From Thermomicrobiaceae bacterium (GTDB taxonomy: Bacteria > Chloroflexota > Chloroflexia > Thermomicrobiales > Thermomicrobiaceae), in contig SKKR01000020.1 in NCBI GenBank assembly GCA_007123655.1, positions 1 to 5,180 on the forward strand: a stretch of 5,180 nucleotides of DNA, in the 5' to 3' direction. Of the stretch, positions 1-3,635 are shown one piece after another. The notes under the pieces were generated by a model, which worked only from the letters and a program-made list of their open reading frames with translations, had not been told where the DNA came from and made no database searches. Both the position numbers and the translations under genes were made by a program. Position 1 is the first letter of the stretch; each line of letters begins with the position of its first letter.

Positions 1-26
1 ACCCCAATTCGTCACGGCCTCGCGGT

Positions 27-163
27 CCGCGACCTCTGCCTGTGCGGCAACGAATCGATGCGTGTTGCGACACAGCGGTTCAGGTAACGGGGAACCTCAC
101 CCGTCGTCGTCTACTGGGGGTTGAAACTCCAGCGACTCATTGCGCGGGCGCAGAGGCTCGCGG
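27..163 (+). ncRNA. Candidate structured RNA (four-way junction), family not recognised
   Basis: No known RNA family was recognised; the call rests on base pairing traced by eye. A closing helix P1 pairs 27-39 with 150-156 and 158-163 (13 bp, one bulged C at 157). Inside it, P2 (40-75) has two 5-bp helices around a 2x2 internal loop (45-46 / 69-70). P3 (77-81 with 92-96) has a 10-nt loop. P4 (100-103/145-148, 106-109/133-136, 114-119/127-132) ends in a 7-nt loop. The helices abut at the junction with only 0-3 unpaired bases between them. The pair 118/128 is G-U on this strand and would be A-C on the other, which slightly favours +. It lacks the conserved motifs of RNase P, tmRNA, SRP and common riboswitches. 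GC-rich DNA folds easily, so this remains a hypothesis. Confidence 0.3.
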
Positions 164-384
164 CTGTCCGCCGATTCAGTGCGATCGCCAGATCGCGTTG
201 CTTCGCTTCAACCCCGTTCGGGACGAGGCTCGGAGGGCTTTTTCGCCAGCGTTTCCGGTACCGCTTCTCAGCTCCCGCGGCTCTCTGTTCCGTTCCGGCC
301 GGTTACTCGTCCTCGTCAACGCCTGACGTCTCTGAACGTCGACCACTACCTTAGTCGATGGACGGACCAAAGTCAATCAGCCGA
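164..384. other. Intergenic DNA with small hairpins, no gene seen
   Basis: No reading frame here looks like a protein: the open frames have arginine/serine-rich compositions typical of shadow ORFs in GC-rich DNA. Small inverted repeats are visible. GCGATC/GATCGC at 181-196 has a 4-nt loop, CGTCA/TGACG at 314-328 a 5-nt loop, and TCGAC/GTCGA at 339-358 a 10-nt loop. A weak GU-rich stem at 226-240 runs into five T residues (239-243) and could be a poor intrinsic terminator for a transcript coming from the left. None of these is strong enough to name. Confidence 0.3.
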
Positions 385-410
385 TTGAAGCGCGGGTCAC
401 GGTCGCCCTG

Positions 411-419
411 TGCTAGTAT
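411..419 (+). promoter_or_regulatory. Extended -10 promoter of the M20 amidohydrolase gene
   Basis: TGC followed by TAGTAT (hexamer 414-419) is an extended -10 element. The same ten bases (411-420) recur exactly at 3561-3570 upstream of the sugar dehydrogenase gene. No good -35 lies at 17 bp; TTGAAG at 385-390 is 23 bp away, too far for normal spacing, so the TG extension may compensate. The predicted transcript would start near 426, giving a leader of about 55 nt. Confidence 0.55.
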
Positions 420-468
420 CGGCACTGGTTGGGACGAGCGCTCGACCGGCCGTCGAACTCCAAATCTG

Positions 469-475
469 AAAGGGA
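469..475 (+). promoter_or_regulatory. Ribosome binding site that fixes the start at 481
   Basis: AAAGGGA ends 5 nt before ATG 481. The same frame is open back to an ATG at 358. That upstream stretch contains the promoter -10 at 414-419 and encodes residues unlike an M20 N-terminus, so 481 is preferred. Confidence 0.75.
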
Positions 476-480
476 CCTCT

Positions 481-1743
481 ATGAGCATTGCCGAGAAGAT
501 TCAGGTCAGCGACGAACTCGACAAGTGGCTTCGCGAAACTCGTCGCTATCTTCACATGAACCCTGAACTATCGCTCCAGGAGACGAACACGGCCCGGGTC
601 GTGGCCGGTCAGCTCAGCGAGCTCGGGATCGAACACAAGACGGGTGTCGGGGGCGATGGCCGGTCGCTCTATACGCCGAAGGAAGCGCTGGAGCTTGCCG
701 GAATCAAGACAGGGCCGGTTACCGGTGGAACCGGGGTCGTCGGGATCATCCGCGGGAGAGGGCCGGGGAAAACGATCCTGCTCCGGGCGGACATGGACGC
801 ACTCCCGATGGACGAGCAGAACGATGTCGACTACAAGTCCACGAAGCCCGGCGCCATGCACTCCTGCGGGCACGACGTGCACACTACGGTACTGATGGGC
901 GTCGCCGAGATACTGAACAACATGAAGGACCAGTTCGACGGTACCGTTGTACTCATGTTCCAGCCCGGCGAGGAAGGGTACGGCGGCGCTGCGGCGATGA
1001 TCAACGACGGCATTCTCGATGACTACAAAGTCGACGCGGCACTCGCGCTGCACGTTGGCGTCGATACCCGCGCAGGCCAGATCAGCGTCAACGAGGCTGC
1101 GAACAACGCGGCTTCGGACGGCCTGGAGATCTTGATCGAGGGCATCGGCGGTCACGCGGCCCGGCCTCACGCCGGTGTCGATTCAACGCTCGTGGCCGCT
1201 CAGGTGGTGGTCGCGCTGCAGAGCATCGTGAGCCGCAACGTCGATCCGATGGACTCAGCCGTCGTGACGATTGGGAAGCTGCACGCGGGAACGGCGAGCA
1301 ACATCATCCCGCATACGGCCAAGCTGGAGGGCACCGTCCGGACCTATGACCCCGACGTCCGGGATCATATCGAGAAGCGGGTGAAGGAACTGGTGACCGG
1401 GATCGCCCAGAGCATGGGGGCAAGTGCAGAGGTCGCCTACCTTCGCGGGTACCCACCCCTGATCAACAATTCGGACATGGTCAGTCTCGTGAAAGACGCT
1501 GGCGCAGAAGTACTCGGCGCGGAGAACGTCTTCCCATCCAGACCGAAGATGGCCGGGGAAGACATGGCATTCGTGGCCGAGCGGGTTCCGACGTGCATGT
1601 TCTCCCTCGGTGTCTCGGATCCGGAACGAGAGATCATTTATCCCCCGCACCACCCTCGTTTCGACGCGGACGAGGATGCGCTAGCGGTCGGCGTGCGCGT
1701 GATGGCGACGGCGGCGCTGAAGTATCTGGGGGCGGGCAAATAG
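481..1743 (+). CDS. M20 family (M20D-type) metallo-amidohydrolase/peptidase
   Basis: A 420-residue cytoplasmic enzyme of the M20D group (IAA-amino acid hydrolase, hippurate hydrolase and N-acyl-amino acid amidohydrolase relatives). This family uses a two-metal centre to hydrolyse amide bonds of acylated amino acids or small peptides. Visible motifs, in order: RADMDALP (102-109), the metal-binding SCGHD (128-132; C129, H131), the catalytic Glu pair in QPGEEG (E164/E165) and ALH with H191. The lid/dimerisation domain (about 200-315) carries GGHAARPH (H225) and ASNIIP (272-277). MAGEDMAF (358-364 region) and PPHH (H389/H390) complete the site. All expected catalytic residues are present, so it should be active; the substrate cannot be read from sequence. 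An unusual insertion of about 25 residues (59-83) separates two glycine-rich segments that are normally contiguous. Its last 20 codons are partly duplicated at 2492-2551. It has its own promoter and appears monocistronic. Confidence 0.93.
   Translation: MSIAEKIQVSDELDKWLRETRRYLHMNPELSLQETNTARVVAGQLSELGIEHKTGVGGDGRSLYTPKEALELAGIKTGPVTGGTGVVGIIRGRGPGKTILLRADMDALPMDEQNDVDYKSTKPGAMHSCGHDVHTTVLMGVAEILNNMKDQFDGTVVLMFQPGEEGYGGAAAMINDGILDDYKVDAALALHVGVDTRAGQISVNEAANNAASDGLEILIEGIGGHAARPHAGVDSTLVAAQVVVALQSIVSRNVDPMDSAVVTIGKLHAGTASNIIPHTAKLEGTVRTYDPDVRDHIEKRVKELVTGIAQSMGASAEVAYLRGYPPLINNSDMVSLVKDAGAEVLGAENVFPSRPKMAGEDMAFVAERVPTCMFSLGVSDPEREIIYPPHHPRFDADEDALAVGVRVMATAALKYLGAGK
1684..1724 (+). repeat. 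41-bp direct repeat, copy 1 (inside the intact M20 gene)
   Basis: Forty-one bases spanning 13 complete codons near the 3' end of the M20 gene are identical to 2495-2535. The five homologous codons immediately outside the block all differ between the copies, but only synonymously. Confidence 0.95.
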
Positions 1744-1768
1744 CTCCTGCGAGGGAGTCTGAGTCGGG

Positions 1769-1803
1769 CCACTCGTTCGCACATTGCGGTGCGACACGAG
1801 TGG
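1769..1803. terminator. Strong hairpin between convergent genes, candidate bidirectional terminator
   Basis: The arms 1769-1781 and 1790-1803 form an 8-bp plus 5-bp stem with one bulged base (C1795) and an 8-nt loop. It lies 26 bp after the M20 stop and 50 bp after the stop of the opposing SnoaL-like gene, the usual place for a shared terminator. There is no adjacent T tract, so it may instead be Rho-assisted or protect 3' ends. Confidence 0.5.
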
Positions 1804-1852
1804 GCAATCCCTCTCTAAACTCCTTCGTTTTCCTCAACCTGACCCACGTACT

Positions 1853-2230
1853 CTACCCGGGCCGCGCTCTTCGATAGGCGCTGACGCTCGAGATTAGTCC
1901 GTCCTGGAAGGTGAAGAGGTCGCACGAATCGAGTTCGATCCTGTTGCCATCCGGTCCGGTTGCGGTCAGGATCCACTCGGATGCCCCGCGATCGCCGGCG
2001 ACGAAGTGAGTTGCGTTGTACCAGTGCGCGTCCGGATAGGTGCTCAGGAAGTTGCTGAGTCCCGCACGTATCTCGTCGTGACCTTTCAGTCGAACGCCAT
2101 CTCCCGTGATGTAAAGACAATCACTGGTCAGAGTTGCCAGGATCCCATCCAGATCATGTTGGTTCCAGGCGTTGAGAAACCCTTCCAGAAATGAAACTGT
2201 CATTTCACCGCTTGAGGCATGACCAGTCAT
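1853..2230 (-). CDS. SnoaL-like / NTF2-fold small protein
   Basis: A 125-residue protein with the layout of the NTF2-like superfamily (SnoaL-like, ketosteroid-isomerase-related), whose members form a cone-shaped barrel with one ligand pocket. Visible signs: an N-terminal helix with FLNAWNQHDLDGI (18-30), the TSDCLYITGDGVRLKGHDEI region (35-54) with the typical G-H-D/E-x-I turn, and a C-terminal strand pair FTFQDGLISSVSAYR (106-120). Length fits a single complete domain. ATG 2230 is chosen because GGAAGGG lies about 8 nt upstream; a TTG directly before it (2233) and ATG 2203 are alternatives. Family members range from enzymes (cyclases, isomerases, dehydratases) to binding proteins, and no specific catalytic set can be assigned, so the function is unknown. 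It is transcribed alone, convergent with the M20 gene, from the promoter at 2292-2320. Confidence 0.85.
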   Translation of the reverse strand: MTGHASSGEMTVSFLEGFLNAWNQHDLDGILATLTSDCLYITGDGVRLKGHDEIRAGLSNFLSTYPDAHWYNATHFVAGDRGASEWILTATGPDGNRIELDSCDLFTFQDGLISSVSAYRRARPG

Positions 2231-2237
2231 CAAGTAT

Positions 2238-2244
2238 TCCCTTC
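2238..2244 (-). promoter_or_regulatory. Ribosome binding site of the SnoaL-like gene
   Basis: On the minus strand GGAAGGG sits about 8 nt before ATG 2230 and about 5 nt before the adjacent TTG 2233. It supports starting at one of these two codons rather than at ATG 2203. Confidence 0.65.
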
Positions 2245-2291
2245 CGCATCAATGCGATACAAGCGGCAAGTTCCAACTGGCAATTCCGAGC

Positions 2292-2320
2292 ATACTAATC
2301 CTCGAACCAGCTTCCGTCAA
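2292..2320 (-). promoter_or_regulatory. Sigma-70-type promoter of the SnoaL-like gene
   Basis: On the minus strand a -35 TTGACG (2315-2320, 5 of 6 consensus) is followed after exactly 17 bp by -10 TAGTAT (2292-2297). The -10 hexamer is the same as in the promoters at 414-419 and 3564-3569. Predicted start near 2285, leaving a leader of about 55 nt. Confidence 0.65.
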
Positions 2321-2352
2321 CGGCGGCTGCCGTTATCGCGCGACGGCCGAAT

Positions 2353-2361
2353 TGCTACCAT
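2353..2361 (+). promoter_or_regulatory. Possible extended -10 promoter upstream of the chimeric remnant
   Basis: TGC TACCAT (hexamer 2356-2361) matches the TGCTANNAT pattern seen elsewhere in the window. The -35 at 17 bp (TTATCG, 2333-2338) is poor. It lies 77 bp before ATG 2438, and may be the surviving promoter of a gene whose body has been lost. Confidence 0.35.
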
Positions 2362-2437
2362 CCACCGTCGGTGGCCGCTTCGAGCAGGTGGCAGGCGGAC
2401 ATCTCTCAAACGCAGTAATCTCTGGACGGGCGAAGAA

Positions 2438-2551
2438 ATGAACCTTCGTTCGATTCCGCTGCTTGCGATAGCATTGATGATCGTGCGTACATTGGCGGTC
2501 GGCGTGCGCGTGATGGCGACGGCGGCGCTGAAGTACCTTGGCGCCGCGTAG
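2438..2551 (+). pseudogene. Chimeric remnant: signal-peptide-like N-terminus joined to an M20 C-terminal tail
   Basis: ATG 2438 opens a 37-codon frame. Its first 18 residues (MNLRSIPLLAIALMIVRT) have a charged start and a hydrophobic core, like a signal peptide or membrane anchor. From codon 19 the frame becomes LAVGVRVMATAALKYLGAA and stops; this equals the C-terminus of the M20 enzyme at 1681-1743 apart from the last residues. The simplest reading is a deletion that fused the beginning of an exported-protein gene to the end of a former M20 paralogue. The ribosome binding site is weak (GAAGAA directly before ATG). It could still be expressed as a small hydrophobic peptide, but nothing shows selection for that. 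Frame and stop of the M20 tail are preserved. Confidence 0.6.
2495..2535 (+). repeat. 41-bp direct repeat, copy 2 (in the remnant)
   Basis: Identical over 41 bases to 1684-1724 and in the same reading frame and orientation, 811 bp away. The flanking TTG before it and TAC CTT GGC GCC after it encode the same residues as copy 1 with different codons. Confidence 0.95.
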
Positions 2552-2585
2552 CCGGATCGTTCTCGACCCGCAGTGCGATGACCCT

Positions 2586-2606
2586 GGCGGCGGGTAAACC
2601 GCCGCC
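2586..2606. repeat. Perfect GC-rich hairpin, REP-like
   Basis: GGCGGCGG (2586-2593) and CCGCCGCC (2599-2606) form an 8-bp perfect stem with loop GTAAA, followed by CTACCCC. It lies 35 bp after the remnant and about 100 bp after the convergent ArsR-SRPBCC gene. No T tract follows on the plus strand. Such GC-rich palindromes between convergent genes are often interspersed REP-like repeats or terminators; only one copy is in this window, so the choice is open. Confidence 0.5.
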
Positions 2607-2610
2607 CTAC

Positions 2611-2649
2611 CCCGGATGGGATGTCTCCATACCCTCACTCACGTCCGGG
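2611..2649. repeat. Nested inverted repeat in the intergenic region
   Basis: CCCGGA (2611-2616) pairs with TCCGGG (2644-2649). Within it, GGGATG (2618-2623) pairs with CAT and CCC (2628-2634, one bulged A) around a TCTC loop. Adjacent to the preceding hairpin, it fills part of the 152-bp gap between the remnant and the ArsR-SRPBCC stop codon. Possible terminator for the minus-strand gene; not assigned. Confidence 0.3.
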
Positions 2650-2703
2650 ATCGTCGGTTCATCGGGGTCGCCCGCGTGTTCATCCCCGCCGTTGCCCCCT
2701 TGA

Positions 2704-3480
2704 TCAATTGTGGCTCTCGTCGAGATATCCCCGGAGGCATTCGCCCAGCAGGTACTGCCAGCCCTTCGTGTAGTTCGCCTCCGTGTCCTCGTCGATCTCT
2801 CCCGTGGCGTGGTGGGACAACTTCAACAGCGTCCCCGCACCGTCTGGCTCGAGTTCATAGCGGATCACACCGGTAACTGCGCCGCCCATCCCCATGCGTC
2901 CGGTCAGTTCGAGCTCACGGTCCGGTTCAACCGAGGTGACCATGCCCCAGCTTGCCTCACGACTGCCGGAGGTCTCCAGCATGTGCTCACCCACATGAGG
3001 GATCACCTTGACGGTTGAGTCCTCGTCCAGGAGCCGGTACCCTCGCCCCCACCATTCGCTGACCTCCTCGGTCAACGCCTTGAATACCCGCCCCGGCGGC
3101 GCGGCGATCCGTATCTCCTGTTCGATCTGCAGAATCTCTGGCCTCGTGACCATTGTCGACTCCTCCCGTCCATGTGACTCGCTCAGATCTCGCAGGCGCA
3201 TGAGTGATCGTGCGGTTGACCGTTGAAAGGGCGTCGCCCAGCGCTCGAGGGCTTCCTGAAGGGGGACTACGTTCAGATAGTTCCAGCGCTGGCGGCCGCG
3301 TCGCCGCACCAGAACGAGCCCTGCGTCAACGAGCACTGACAGGTGCTTCATGACGCCGTAACGCGTCATGTCGAACCGGTCCGCCAGTTCCCCCGTCGTA
3401 TGCGGGCGAGAGCGCAGCCGGTCCAGGATGTCTCGCCTGCTGGGGTCGGCCAGCGCCCGCCAGATCCGTTCGTCACTCAT
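2704..3480 (-). CDS. ArsR-family repressor fused to SRPBCC/AHSA1 domain
   Basis: A 258-residue two-domain protein. Residues 1-95 are a winged helix-turn-helix of the ArsR type: RIWRALADPSRRDILDRL, then TTGELADRFDMTRYGVMKHLSVL as the recognition HTH (about 28-50) and a basic wing (LVRRRGRQRWNYL). There is no obvious CxC metal site, as in the SRPBCC-linked ArsR subgroup. Residues about 118-255 are an SRPBCC/AHSA1 (START-like) hydrophobic-ligand fold: EIRIAAPPGRVFKAL, EWWG, then GMVTSVEPDRELELTG and the C-terminal helix YTKGWQYLLGECLRGYL. These two modules are more often separate adjacent genes. A strong internal ribosome binding site and ATG (3153) sit at the junction, so the second domain may also be made alone. 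The main start ATG 3480 has AAGG 7 nt upstream. A 16-bp palindrome upstream suggests autoregulation. The ligand is unknown. Confidence 0.88.
   Translation of the reverse strand: MSDERIWRALADPSRRDILDRLRSRPHTTGELADRFDMTRYGVMKHLSVLVDAGLVLVRRRGRQRWNYLNVVPLQEALERWATPFQRSTARSLMRLRDLSESHGREESTMVTRPEILQIEQEIRIAAPPGRVFKALTEEVSEWWGRGYRLLDEDSTVKVIPHVGEHMLETSGSREASWGMVTSVEPDRELELTGRMGMGGAVTGVIRYELEPDGAGTLLKLSHHATGEIDEDTEANYTKGWQYLLGECLRGYLDESHN
3151..3167 (-). promoter_or_regulatory. Internal ribosome binding site and ATG for the SRPBCC domain
   Basis: On the minus strand GGGAGGA (3161-3167) lies 7 nt before an in-frame ATG (3153-3151, residue 110 of the fusion). It is the strongest Shine-Dalgarno sequence in the window. 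Starting there would give a 149-residue protein covering exactly the SRPBCC domain, as expected if two genes once stood here. Confidence 0.6.
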
Positions 3481-3488
3481 ACGCCTGC

Positions 3489-3532
3489 CTTATACGTGAC
3501 CATATGGTCACATTAATTCTCGGGTTTGTCAA
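3489..3532 (-). promoter_or_regulatory. Promoter region of the ArsR-SRPBCC gene
   Basis: A perfect -35 TTGACA lies at 3527-3532 on the minus strand. At 17 bp the -10 would be GACCAT (3504-3509, poor), inside the palindrome. A better hexamer, TATAAG (3489-3494), is too far from that -35 and would start transcription almost at the ATG. In both readings the palindrome overlaps the core promoter, so a bound repressor would block polymerase. Confidence 0.45.
3496..3511. promoter_or_regulatory. Perfect 16-bp palindrome, probable operator of the ArsR-type repressor
   Basis: GTGACCATATGGTCAC is a perfect inverted repeat without spacer, 16 bp upstream of the ArsR-SRPBCC start codon and within its core promoter. 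Size and symmetry suit a dimeric winged-helix repressor. Binding by this particular protein is inferred from position only. Confidence 0.65.
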
Positions 3533-3540
3533 CCACTGGT

Positions 3541-3569
3541 TTGCCCCTTGCCGGACCAGTTGCTAGTAT
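3541..3569 (+). promoter_or_regulatory. Promoter of the sugar dehydrogenase gene
   Basis: -35 TTGCCC (3541-3546), 17 bp spacer, then TGC TAGTAT (hexamer 3564-3569). The ten bases 3561-3570 equal 411-420 exactly. Start predicted near 3576, leader about 60 nt. Its -35 is 8 bp from the -35 of the divergent ArsR-SRPBCC promoter. Confidence 0.7.
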
Positions 3570-3635
3570 CCTGCGTTGGTTGGCACCGGCCGGCGGGGCA
3601 TTGAGCGACGTGACTGGGATTGGCGGAACGTGACG

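Noticed and set aside
204..262. T-box-like features (GGGACGAGG before a T run, GGTACCGC)
   Set aside because: The antiterminator core would have to come before the terminator, but here the order is reversed. The TGG of the T-box consensus is also altered, and no aminoacyl-tRNA synthetase or amino acid gene follows.
42..326. Open reading frame of 94 codons on the plus strand in the left flank
   Set aside because: Arg/Cys-rich composition, no ribosome binding site, no recognisable domain, and it overlaps the candidate structured RNA.
358..480. Upstream ATG start for the M20 gene, adding 41 residues
   Set aside because: The extension overlaps the promoter -10 and predicted start site, lacks a ribosome binding site, and does not look like an M20 N-terminus; ATG 481 has a good site.
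568..1170. 200-codon minus-strand frame opposite the M20 gene
   Set aside because: Antisense shadow in GC-rich coding DNA; the plus strand encodes a complete M20 enzyme with all its motifs.
2219..2437. Longer 110-codon reading of the chimeric ORF starting at 2219
   Set aside because: The extra 73 residues cross both the minus-strand promoter (2292-2320) and the plus-strand promoter-like element (2353-2361) and resemble no protein; ATG 2438 is the meaningful start.
1684..2535. Direct repeats as att sites of a small integrated element
   Set aside because: Protein-level homology extends beyond the identical block on both sides with synonymous differences, and no integrase or transposase is present.
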